Shown here one piece after another: positions 8,962 to 16,694 of a stretch of DNA of 64,000 bases. Position 1 is the stretch's first letter. The number at the start of each line of letters is the position of its first letter. The translations under genes were made by a program, and so were the position numbers. Source of the DNA: Methylobacterium sp. W2 (GTDB lineage Bacteria > Pseudomonadota > Alphaproteobacteria > Rhizobiales > Beijerinckiaceae); contig NZ_VMOA01000021.1 of the NCBI RefSeq assembly GCF_020662345.1, forward strand, positions 1 through 64,000, written 5' to 3'. Below the pieces are notes generated by a model. It did not search any database. It was not told where the DNA came from and saw only the letters and a program-made list of their open reading frames with translations.

Positions 8962-11358
8962 ATGTCTGATGGCATGTTGCTCTCCCCCGGCAAGTTCCCC
9001 CACAAAACCGTGAGTGGCGTGCGCTGTCTTGCCGGCGTCTCCACCGTGGCGATGCTCGCCATGGCCCCCGCCCTGTGGAGCGGGGAGGCCTTCGCCCAGG
9101 CCGCGGCGGGCGGCACGGCGGCGGTGCAGCTCGATACCTTGTCGGTGCAGGGCTCGGGAACTGGTTCGGGAGGCGGCAATGGCGGCGGCGTGACGGCTGC
9201 CAATTCGTACGTCGTGCCCAGGAGCACGTCCGGAACGAAGACCAACGCGACCCTGCGGGAGATCCCCCAGTCCGTTTCCGTCGTGACACAGAAGCAACTC
9301 GAGGATCGCGGCGCCGAGAACCTCGCGGACGCGCTCGCCTACAGCGCCGGCATCATCGCGTCGCCCCAGGGGCAGGATGGCCGTTTCGACCAGCTCATCA
9401 TCCGTGGCTTCGATCAGACCCAGCGCGGCATCTACAAGGACGGGATGCGCCTGCCGCAGACGAGCTTCTCCGGCTTCCCGATCGAGCCCTACGGTGTGGA
9501 GCGCATCGACGTGCTGCGCGGTCCGACTTCGGGCCTGTTCGGGCTCAACGATCCGGGTGGCCTCGTCAACTTCATCACAAAGAAGCCGACGGTCGAGCCG
9601 CTGCGGGAAATCTTCAGTTCCTATGGCAGCTTCAACCGCAAGCAGTTCGGCTTCGACCTGAGCGGCCCGCTCAACCCCGAGAAGACGATCCTCTACCGGA
9701 TCACCGGCCTGCTGCGCGAAGGCGGCACGCAAGTGGATTACACGCCGCTGGACCGGATCTACATCGCGCCCGCGGTGACCTTCGCGCCTTCGGCGGATAC
9801 CAGCCTGACGGTGCTCGGCAATTATCAGAGAGACCGCACCGGCGACACCTTCCGCGCCATTCCGCGCGAATACACCAGGGGCAGCAATCCCTTTAAGTCG
9901 GAGATGCGCAGCCGCTTCCTAGGGGAGCCGGGCTTCTCGCGCTTCCTCGCCGAGCATTTCGAGGGCGGCTACCAGTTCTCGCATCGGTTCGACGATCATT
10001 GGACCGTGCGCCAGAACCTGCGCTACGCCCATGCCTCGACCGACTACAATGCGATCTATTCCACGGGCGTCACCAATCCGGCGATGCCCAACACCGTGAC
10101 CCGCGAGGCTCAAACCTGGCTCGAGGATTACGGCGTCTTCACCGTTGATACCCAGATCCAGCACGATGCGCAGTTCGGTAATATCAAGAACACCGCCCTG
10201 CTCGGGGTCGATTACAGCAAGATCAATAATAAGAGTGACCAGTACGGCGGCACGAGCTTCGCCTTGCTCGGTGTCGGTCCGTTCGTCGGTCCGCTCAATA
10301 TCCTCAACCCGGTCTACGGCCAGCCTGTCGCTCAACTTCCGCGTTCCCTCCTGTCACGATTGCAACAGGACCAGGTGGGCGTCTACGCTCAGGATCAGGT
10401 CAAGTTCTACGATCGATGGCTGCTCAGCATGAACGCCCGCTACGATTGGGTGACGACGAAGACCGACGCCCAGAACCCGGTCATCGATACCGTGCGCCAA
10501 ATGCTCAACGCCATCCCGTTCCCGAATGGGATTCCCACGAGCTTCGGTGCGAACCAGGACGCGCAATCCTATAGTGGCCGCGTCGGGCTCTCGTATCTCT
10601 TCGATAACGGCCTGACGCCCTATGTCTCGGCGGCCCGCTCGTTCAACGTGCTTCCGGTCTTCCTTCAGAACAGCACGAGCGCGGTCGTCCCCGGTGTCGG
10701 TCCGGTGCCGCTGACCTACAACATCACGCCGGCCAAGCCCGAGATCGGCGAGACCATCGAGGCCGGCGTCAAGTTCCAGCCGCCGGGCCAAGCCACCTCG
10801 GTCCTCTTCTCCGTGTTCAACACGAAGAAAACCAACGCCCTGTTCTTTAACCCCAGCGATCCATTGCAGCAGGCCTTCTACCAAAACGGCGAAGTCGAGG
10901 TGAAAGGCTTCGAGAGCGAAGCCACCGTGGACCTCCTCGACGGCCTGAAGTTCATCTCGTCGCTCACGGTCCTGCAGGCCGAGGTGACGAAGGACGATGC
11001 GCCGGACGGCAATCCCAGCGCGGTTGGAAAGCGGCCGATCCAGGTGCCGAACTTCACCGCCGCCACTTGGCTCGATTACACGATCCAGACCGGGATGTTC
11101 CGCGGGCTCGGGATCGGCGGCGGTGTCCGCTACATCGGGGAATCGTTCGGCGATCCCCAGAACAACATCCGCGTGCCGGATTACGTCCTCTTCGACGCGT
11201 CGCTCCGGTACACCTACGAGAACTGGCGCTTCCAAGTGGCGGCCAACAACATCACGGACCGCGTCTATGTCGGCACCTGCTCGCAGCAGGTCAATTTTGT
11301 CGGCTGCAATTACGGCGAGGGCCGTCGCGTGACGGGCTCCGTCACCTACCGCTGGTAG
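8962..11358 (+). CDS. TonB-dependent siderophore receptor, FhuA-like
   Basis: A 798-residue outer-membrane receptor. It has a signal peptide ending near 'SGEAFAQA', a TonB-box-like 'LDTLSVQG' soon after, a plug domain ('REIPQSVSVVTQ', 'IIRGFD', 'ERIDVLRGPTSGLFG', 'GGLVNFITKKP') and a beta-barrel ending in Trp ('GSVTYRW'). The last ~40 residues, with two Cys flanking a short segment and 'YGEGRRV', match the C-terminal pattern of ferrichrome/hydroxamate receptors such as FhuA. ATG 8962 is chosen because the signal peptide starts there; the frame is open back to 8656 without signal-like sequence. It probably imports the ferri-siderophore handled by the genes upstream. A strong terminator follows. 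Confidence 0.93.
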   Translation: MSDGMLLSPGKFPHKTVSGVRCLAGVSTVAMLAMAPALWSGEAFAQAAAGGTAAVQLDTLSVQGSGTGSGGGNGGGVTAANSYVVPRSTSGTKTNATLREIPQSVSVVTQKQLEDRGAENLADALAYSAGIIASPQGQDGRFDQLIIRGFDQTQRGIYKDGMRLPQTSFSGFPIEPYGVERIDVLRGPTSGLFGLNDPGGLVNFITKKPTVEPLREIFSSYGSFNRKQFGFDLSGPLNPEKTILYRITGLLREGGTQVDYTPLDRIYIAPAVTFAPSADTSLTVLGNYQRDRTGDTFRAIPREYTRGSNPFKSEMRSRFLGEPGFSRFLAEHFEGGYQFSHRFDDHWTVRQNLRYAHASTDYNAIYSTGVTNPAMPNTVTREAQTWLEDYGVFTVDTQIQHDAQFGNIKNTALLGVDYSKINNKSDQYGGTSFALLGVGPFVGPLNILNPVYGQPVAQLPRSLLSRLQQDQVGVYAQDQVKFYDRWLLSMNARYDWVTTKTDAQNPVIDTVRQMLNAIPFPNGIPTSFGANQDAQSYSGRVGLSYLFDNGLTPYVSAARSFNVLPVFLQNSTSAVVPGVGPVPLTYNITPAKPEIGETIEAGVKFQPPGQATSVLFSVFNTKKTNALFFNPSDPLQQAFYQNGEVEVKGFESEATVDLLDGLKFISSLTVLQAEVTKDDAPDGNPSAVGKRPIQVPNFTAATWLDYTIQTGMFRGLGIGGGVRYIGESFGDPQNNIRVPDYVLFDASLRYTYENWRFQVAANNITDRVYVGTCSQQVNFVGCNYGEGRRVTGSVTYRW

Positions 11359-11382
11359 GCGACACGCATCCGATGAGATCGG

Positions 11383-11414
11383 CCCCGGATCGAAAGATCC
11401 GGGGCTTTTCTTTT
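11383..11414 (+). terminator. Rho-independent terminator after FhuA-like receptor gene
   Basis: A perfect 9-bp stem, ccccggatc / gatccgggg, with GAAA tetraloop, immediately followed by 'cttttctttt'. It lies 25 nt after the receptor stop codon and separates this unit from the riboswitch-controlled one. Confidence 0.9.
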
Positions 11415-11468
11415 GGGCTGTTGCCGTGACGTCGTTGACGCGGTCTCCCGCCCTCGACTAGCCTGAGG

Positions 11469-11642
11469 ATGACGGTTCCTCTTTGGAGGATCAAAAGGGA
11501 ACGCGGTGAGGATCTTGCGTCCGATGCCGCGGCTGCCCCCGCAACTGTAAGCGGCGAGTCCTTCATCAACACGTCACTGGGTGATCCACCTGGGAAGACG
11601 ATGAGAGGGCGGCGACCCGCGAGCCAGGAGACCTGCCGTCAG
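11469..11642 (+). ncRNA. Cobalamin (B12) riboswitch aptamer
   Basis: All main conserved blocks of the adenosylcobalamin aptamer are present in order: 'aaaagggaacgcggtgagga' (about 11493-11512), the core 'cccccgcaactgtaagcgg' (11536-11554), 'cactgg...cctgggaag' (11575-11597) and the B12 box 'agccaggagacctgcc' (11622-11637). Such elements repress expression when the corrinoid pool is full. It lies ~310 nt upstream of the second TonB receptor gene on the same strand, with no other gene between, so it should control that receptor and the coupled PepSY gene. Confidence 0.95.
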
Positions 11643-11694
11643 TCGTGGTCACACGCGAAACGCATCGGGCGGGGTGTCCTGGTGGGGTGTCGGG

Positions 11695-11730
11695 GCGTTC
11701 GCATGTCGCGAACGCATCGGCTTCGTTCGC
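11695..11730 (+). promoter_or_regulatory. Mutually exclusive hairpins, candidate riboswitch expression platform
   Basis: The segment 11708-11715 (gcgaacgc) can pair perfectly with the upstream 11695-11702 (gcgttcgc, loop atgtc). Its first seven bases can alternatively pair with the downstream 11724-11730 (cgttcgc). The two stems cannot coexist. The position, 50 nt after the B12 box, suits a switching element. No poly-T follows either stem, so any effect would be through Rho or leader folding rather than an intrinsic terminator. Confidence 0.4.
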
Positions 11731-11955
11731 GGTGACGTGCCACTGCGCTGAGCCGCGCCCGCCGTCTGCCTGCGATGTCCGATCGTTCCCGTTCATTCCG
11801 TTGCCCTCTCGTTCCCGCCGAGGCGCGCGGCCCGACCGCCAGGTCCCGGTCGCGCCCATTGCCCTGCGATCGAGCTATTGTAACGTTATAACATACGATC
11901 TATCGAAGCGGATCGCTGGCGCCGGCCTGCCTTCACTCCGGTTTTCCCGAACATC

Positions 11956-14157
11956 ATGACGTCTTCCACCTCCCCCCGCCTCCATCGCCTCGCAAACCTG
12001 CCGTCCCCTGCGGCGAGACCCGCCCGCCCCATCCTCCTCTCGCTCCTTGCCTCGACCCTGCTCACGGGGGCGGCGCGGGGCGAGCATACCGTCACCCTCG
12101 ACCAGCTCACCGTGGAGGGGAGCGGGGTCAGCCTCACCCGGGCGAACCCCGTCGGCCTCAACCTGTCGACGCCCTCCCGCAGCGCCAGCCGCCTCGGCCT
12201 GACCCCCCTGGAGACGCCCGCCAGCATCGACGTCATCAGCGGCGAGACCGCCCGCATCCGGGGCCAGAACACGGTGGTCGAGGCGGTGACGCAGAACGCC
12301 ACCGGCATCACCACCATCGCGTCACCCGGCAACGGCAACGGCGCCTTCTCCAGCCGGGGCTTTGCGGGGCCGAACTCGATCCAGCAGCTCTATGACGGCA
12401 CCCGCCTGTTCGTGGGCGCCGGCACCGTGACCTTCCCGTTCGACACCTGGAACGTGGAGCGGATCGAGGTGCTGCGCGGCCCGGCCTCCGTGCTCTACGG
12501 CGACGGCGCCATCGGCGGCGTGGTCAACGTCGTCTCGAAGAAGCCGAGCTTCACGCCGATCCATGCCGCCCGCGCCGCCACCGGCTCGGACGGGCTGGCG
12601 CGCCTCGCCGTCGATCTCGGCGGTCCCATCGGCGATGCGGTGGCCTACCGCCTCAATGTCAGCGGCAACCGCGACGGCGGCTGGACCAGCCCGAACGGCG
12701 ACTTCCGCAACCTTGCGGGCTCCGGCGCGCTGCTGTTCCAGCTCAACCCCGATCTCGCCGTCACTCTCAGTCACGATCTCGGCTACCAGGAGCCCGCGCG
12801 CTACTGGGGCACGCCGCTGGTCAATGGCCGGATCGTCCAGTCCCTGCGCAACAACAACTACAATGTCGACGGTTCGAAGATCGTCTGGTCCGACAACTGG
12901 ACCCAGCTCAAGACCGAGTGGACGCCGAGCGCCGACATCACCATCCGCAACACCGCCTACCGCCTGCAGAGCCGGCGCCACTGGCTCGATGTCGAACAGT
13001 ACCGGTTCAACAGTGGTACGGGACGGATCGACAGGTCCGATTACCTCGAAATCTACCACCAGCAGGAGCAGGTCGGGAACCGCTTCGACGCGGCCTTCAA
13101 GGGCAACGTGTTCGGCTTCCGCAACGAGTTCGCCATCGGATTCGACGTCAACCACGTGGAGTTCCGCCACACCAACAACTTCTCCAGCGCGGGCGGCAGC
13201 CTCGTCACCAGCGTCGATCCGTTCAACTACGATCCGGGCCTGTTCCCGGCCAATGGCCGCGCGAGCCCGGCCTATGCCACCAGCACCAACCAGGCTTCGG
13301 TCTTCGCCGAGAACCGGCTGATCCTCAGCGACCAGCTCTCCTTCCTCACCGGCGTGCGCTTCGATGCGCCGACCCTGCATCGCCGCAACCTCCAAACCGG
13401 GGCGACCTTCGAGCGCGCGTTCGAGGCCCTGAGCTACCGCTTCGGCCTCGTCTACAACCCGACGCCGGATTCGGCGCTCTACGTGCAATACGCCACCGCC
13501 ACCGATCCGGTGGGAAGCCTGATCAGCCTGTCGCAAGCGAACGCCAATTTCGACCTCTCCACCGGCGAACAGATCGAGGTCGGGGCCAAGGGTCTTGCAC
13601 TCGATGGCGCCCTCGAATGGACGGTGGCGGGCTACCGCATCGTCAAGGACAACCTGATCTCGGCGGTGCCGGGTCAGCCCACGCTCTCGACCCAGGTCGG
13701 CCAACAATCCTCGCACGGGGTGGAGGGGGCGCTTGCCCTGCGCCTGCCCGATGGCTGGCGCATCGACGCCAATCTCGCTCTGCTCCACGCGCAATACGAC
13801 GAGTTCCGCGAGGGGGCGGTGTCCTATGCCGGCAACCAGCCCATCGACGTGCCCGAGCGCGTCGCCAATGTCTGGCTCAATTGGGCCTTCGCCCGTGACT
13901 GGGAGGCCCGGATCGGGCTGCAGAATGTCGGCCGGGTCTTCAGCGACTTCGCCAACACTGCGCCGCGGCCCGACTACACCCTGGCCCATCTCGGCCTCGA
14001 CCATCAGGTCACCCCGGCCTCGCGCCTGAGCCTTCGCGTCTACAACCTGTTCGACAAGACCTACGCCATCAGCGGCAACGCCGTGGACGGCATCGGCACC
14101 AATTGGATCCTCGGGCGACCGCGCTCCTTCGAGGTCGCCTACAGCGTCGCGTGGTGA
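11956..14157 (+). CDS. TonB-dependent receptor (siderophore-type) under cobalamin riboswitch
   Basis: A 733-residue outer-membrane receptor: signal peptide ('ILLSLLASTLLTGAARG'), TonB-box-like 'VTLDQLTVEG', plug domain ('LETPASIDVISGE', 'ERIEVLRGPASVLYG', 'GGVVNVVSKKP') and a 22-strand-type barrel ending in 'EVAYSVAW'. By sequence it resembles FhuA/FecA-type ferric-siderophore receptors rather than classical short BtuB, yet it is preceded by a cobalamin riboswitch. Its cargo may therefore be a corrinoid or a cobalt complex. It ends in a GTGA overlap with the PepSY gene, which indicates joint translation. No strong Shine-Dalgarno sequence is evident before ATG 11956, so initiation may depend on leader folding. 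Confidence 0.9.
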   Translation: MTSSTSPRLHRLANLPSPAARPARPILLSLLASTLLTGAARGEHTVTLDQLTVEGSGVSLTRANPVGLNLSTPSRSASRLGLTPLETPASIDVISGETARIRGQNTVVEAVTQNATGITTIASPGNGNGAFSSRGFAGPNSIQQLYDGTRLFVGAGTVTFPFDTWNVERIEVLRGPASVLYGDGAIGGVVNVVSKKPSFTPIHAARAATGSDGLARLAVDLGGPIGDAVAYRLNVSGNRDGGWTSPNGDFRNLAGSGALLFQLNPDLAVTLSHDLGYQEPARYWGTPLVNGRIVQSLRNNNYNVDGSKIVWSDNWTQLKTEWTPSADITIRNTAYRLQSRRHWLDVEQYRFNSGTGRIDRSDYLEIYHQQEQVGNRFDAAFKGNVFGFRNEFAIGFDVNHVEFRHTNNFSSAGGSLVTSVDPFNYDPGLFPANGRASPAYATSTNQASVFAENRLILSDQLSFLTGVRFDAPTLHRRNLQTGATFERAFEALSYRFGLVYNPTPDSALYVQYATATDPVGSLISLSQANANFDLSTGEQIEVGAKGLALDGALEWTVAGYRIVKDNLISAVPGQPTLSTQVGQQSSHGVEGALALRLPDGWRIDANLALLHAQYDEFREGAVSYAGNQPIDVPERVANVWLNWAFARDWEARIGLQNVGRVFSDFANTAPRPDYTLAHLGLDHQVTPASRLSLRVYNLFDKTYAISGNAVDGIGTNWILGRPRSFEVAYSVAW

Positions 14158-15662
14158 GCCTGCTGAAACGAGGGAAGCGGTGGCTGGTCCTCGGCCACCG
14201 CTGGCTCGGCATCGTCACCGGGCTGCTCTTCGCCCTGTGGATCGGCTCCGGGCTGGTGATGCTCTACGTGCCGTTTCCGAGCCTGACGGAGGCCGAACGT
14301 CTCGCGCATCTTCGCCCGATGGCGTGGGAGGAAGTCGCGGTCTCGCCGGACGAGGCCCTGGCTGCGTCGAGTGAGACCCGGATGCCCCGCAGCCTCGATC
14401 TGGAGATGCGCGGCGACGAACCGGTCTACCGGATGTCGGCCGGCAACGGCCGCCGCATCACCCTCTCCGCGCGAACCGGAACGCCGGCGGGGCCGGCCGA
14501 TGCCGAGGCGGCCCGGCACCTCGCCGGGGCCGGTCCCGCCGCCTCGGTGGAGGAGGTGGAGCGCGACCAATGGACGGTGACCGCCCGCTACGATCCCCTG
14601 CGTCCCTTCCACAAGGTCGCCCTGAACGACGCGGCCGGCACCGAACTCTACGTCTCGCAAAGCACCGGCGAGATCGTCCTCGACACGACCCGGTTCGCGC
14701 GCGGCTGGAACTGGGTCGGCGCCGTCACCCATTGGGTCTATCTCACGCCGCTGCGCGCCCGCGCCGAGTTGTGGCGCGACGTGGTGCTGTGGCTCTCTGG
14801 CATCGCCGCCTTCACGGCCATCACCGGTCTCGTCCTCGGGATCTGGCGCCTGCGCCTGAGGCGGCGCTACGCGCACGGGCGCGTCACGCCCTATCGCGGG
14901 CTAGCGCGCTGGCACCACCTCGTCGGGCTCGTGGGCGGGATCGGGCTCACCACCTTCATCCTCAGCGGCTGGCTCTCCATGAACCCGAACCGCTGGTTCA
15001 CCTCCCTGGCGCCGCCCGCCGACCTGCGCGCGGCCTATGCCGGGGCGGACAGCCCGGTCGGGCTGGATCTGGCGAGGCTGCGCGAGATCGGCACGCATGC
15101 GCCCCTCGGCCTCCATCTCCCGCGGATCGGCGGACGCTGGGTCACGATGGGGCGCGACCGCGCCGGCATGCGGGCGATCGGAGACGTCCCCGATTCCGCT
15201 CGGATCGCGGCGGCGGCCGGTCTCGCCATGGCGGGTGCGAGGCTGGAGGGCGTCGAACGCCTAGATTCCCATGACCTCTACTGGTCGCCGCTCACGAGCG
15301 CGACGCTCCCGGTCTTGCGCCTGCGCTTCGCCGACCCGGCCGCCACCTGGCTTCACATCGATCCGGGCAGCGGCGAGATCCTGAACCGGCTCGACCGGTC
15401 GGGCCGGACCAACCGCTGGCTGTTCACCGCCCTCCACCGCCTCGACCTGCCGGTCCTCGTCGGCCACCCGCCGGCGAGGGACGCGGCGCAATGGCTGCTG
15501 AACCTGCTCGCCGGAGCTTTGGTGGTCACGGGGCTGGTCATCGGCTGGCGGCGGCTGATCCTGAAGGCCGGCGCGCATCCTCCTCTCCCCGCTGCCCTAC
15601 GGCCTTCACACATTTCGCGGTCAGCACGGGTCCCCTCTCCTGGAAGGCGAGGGACAGGGTGA
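14154..15662 (+). CDS. PepSY-associated TM-helix protein, putative inner-membrane metallophore/corrinoid reductase
   Basis: A ~502-residue membrane protein with four main membrane spans: about residues 14-36 ('VLGHRWLGIVTGLLFALWIG'), ~200-230, ~255-280 and ~440-465, and periplasmic PepSY-like stretches between. Conserved His residues sit at span ends ('GHRWLG', 'THWVYLTP', 'RWHHLVG', 'LHRLDLP'), as in PepSY_TM proteins such as FoxB/PiuB, known or proposed to reduce siderophore-bound metal. The start is GTG 14154, overlapping the receptor stop (GTGA). The last ~25 residues are read from repeat family A copy 2, so the native C-terminus probably ended near 'ILKAGAH'. Reductase activity is inferred from the family. 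Confidence 0.85.
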   Translation: MSLLKRGKRWLVLGHRWLGIVTGLLFALWIGSGLVMLYVPFPSLTEAERLAHLRPMAWEEVAVSPDEALAASSETRMPRSLDLEMRGDEPVYRMSAGNGRRITLSARTGTPAGPADAEAARHLAGAGPAASVEEVERDQWTVTARYDPLRPFHKVALNDAAGTELYVSQSTGEIVLDTTRFARGWNWVGAVTHWVYLTPLRARAELWRDVVLWLSGIAAFTAITGLVLGIWRLRLRRRYAHGRVTPYRGLARWHHLVGLVGGIGLTTFILSGWLSMNPNRWFTSLAPPADLRAAYAGADSPVGLDLARLREIGTHAPLGLHLPRIGGRWVTMGRDRAGMRAIGDVPDSARIAAAAGLAMAGARLEGVERLDSHDLYWSPLTSATLPVLRLRFADPAATWLHIDPGSGEILNRLDRSGRTNRWLFTALHRLDLPVLVGHPPARDAAQWLLNLLAGALVVTGLVIGWRRLILKAGAHPPLPAALRPSHISRSARVPSPGRRGTG

Positions 15663-15790
15663 GTGTGTGACCTCTCCGGAGAGGGACCACACCTCACCCC
15701 AACCCTCGCCTTCCAGGAGAGGGAGCCCGTCGCGCCTCATGCCGAGCTCTCTTGGATAGAGCCGCAGCCGTCGAGCAAATGTAGGAATCC
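15625..15790. repeat. Dispersed palindromic repeat, family A, copy 2
   Basis: A near copy of 1660-1827, including the 'tctcctggaaggcgaggga' arm, its inverted partner and the tail 'gagcaaatg'. Its first 38 bases overlap the 3' end of the PepSY coding sequence, whose stop lies within the element. Confidence 0.85.
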
Positions 15791-15840
15791 AGCAGCTCCG
15801 CCGGCGCGGCGAGGCGCCAACCTCCAGATACAGGGGGGGG

Positions 15841-15952
15841 CTCGTCCGGAGGAGCGACATCCGGAGTCACCCCCTCACCCACGCCCTGACGGGCTCACGT
15901 CGCCTCCCGGCAAGGGGAGGACGACGCCCTCTCCCCGCCCGCGGGGAGAGGG
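15841..15952. repeat. Tandem GC-rich palindromic repeat, family B, copy 1
   Basis: A ~110-bp unit starting 'ctcgtccggaggagc' and ending in the palindrome 'ctctccccgcccgcgggg' plus 'agagg'. It is repeated almost exactly at 16005-16117, the two copies being separated by ~50 bp. Both contain the inner palindrome 'cctcccggcaaggggagg'. No coding sequence is supported. Confidence 0.85.
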
Positions 15953-16004
15953 CCGCGACGACCCCGTCGTCGGCGCGGCGAGGCGGCAGCCGGGGGTGAG
16001 GGGC

Positions 16005-16117
16005 CTCGTCCGGAGGAGCCACACCCGGAGAGACCCCCTCACCCTCGCCCTGCCGGGCTCACGTCGCCTCCCGGCAAGGGGAGGACGACGTCCTCTCCCC
16101 GCCCGCGGGGAGAGGGG
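16005..16117. repeat. Tandem GC-rich palindromic repeat, family B, copy 2
   Basis: Second copy of the unit at 15841-15952, differing at a few positions. It ends 12 bp before the stop codon of the convergent cupin gene and may act as a bidirectional transcription block. Confidence 0.85.
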
Positions 16118-16128
16118 TAGAGCGGGCT

Positions 16129-16575
16129 TTATTGCTGCTGGGCCTGCTGCGACTGGCGCATGAAGCTGTCGGGGGTGCCGGTTCCGTCCGAGACGAAGCG
16201 GATGTCGCGCGGTTCGCGGCGGGGCGTGTCGACGGAGAGGAACACCATCGGCTGCTCCAGGATCTCGGGCACCGAATGCACCACGCCGCGCTGGAACATC
16301 ACCAGCTTGCCCGGCCCCACCTCCACCGCCGGCTCGTCGGCGAATTTCATCATGCAGCGGCCGGAGAGCACGTAGAGGTATTCGTCGCAGGAGGCGTGGC
16401 TGTGCGGCGGGGTCGGCGAATAGACCCGGAACACGCGGGCGCTTGCCGCCGGAACGTCGACGAAGCGGTGATCGGCCACCATGGTGGAACAGGTCTCGGG
16501 CAGGGTCGCCACGGCGGCGGCGACGTCGAACACCGCATGGGCGGCGGTGCTGGCCGGTGTCGAATCCTTGTCCAT
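16129..16575 (-). CDS. Cupin-domain protein
   Basis: A 148-residue single-domain cupin. The central part carries the two cupin motifs: 'PPHSHASCDEYLYVLSGR' (metal-ligand His residues and Glu) around residues 55-75 and 'PGKLVMFQRGVVHSVPE' around 88-105. It probably binds a metal, but no enzyme family can be named. ATG 16575 is used: the domain is complete from there, while the much longer open frame upstream is antisense to the MocR gene. The C-terminus is Gln-rich ('QSQQAQQQ'). Confidence 0.8.
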   Translation of the reverse strand: MDKDSTPASTAAHAVFDVAAAVATLPETCSTMVADHRFVDVPAASARVFRVYSPTPPHSHASCDEYLYVLSGRCMMKFADEPAVEVGPGKLVMFQRGVVHSVPEILEQPMVFLSVDTPRREPRDIRFVSDGTGTPDSFMRQSQQAQQQ

Positions 16576-16694
16576 CGTGCGTCCTCGGGCTTGGGTCTGA
16601 TTGTCGGCGCAGATTACCCGCTTTTCGCGCGCGCCCCAACGACGAAGCCGCGAGGGCCGGGGCTGCGAATGCGAGGCGATGCCGTCGCTCCCCG

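Noticed and set aside
11469..11735. Small open frame in the riboswitch
   Set aside because: The conserved RNA blocks of the B12 aptamer explain this sequence; no ribosome site or protein similarity.
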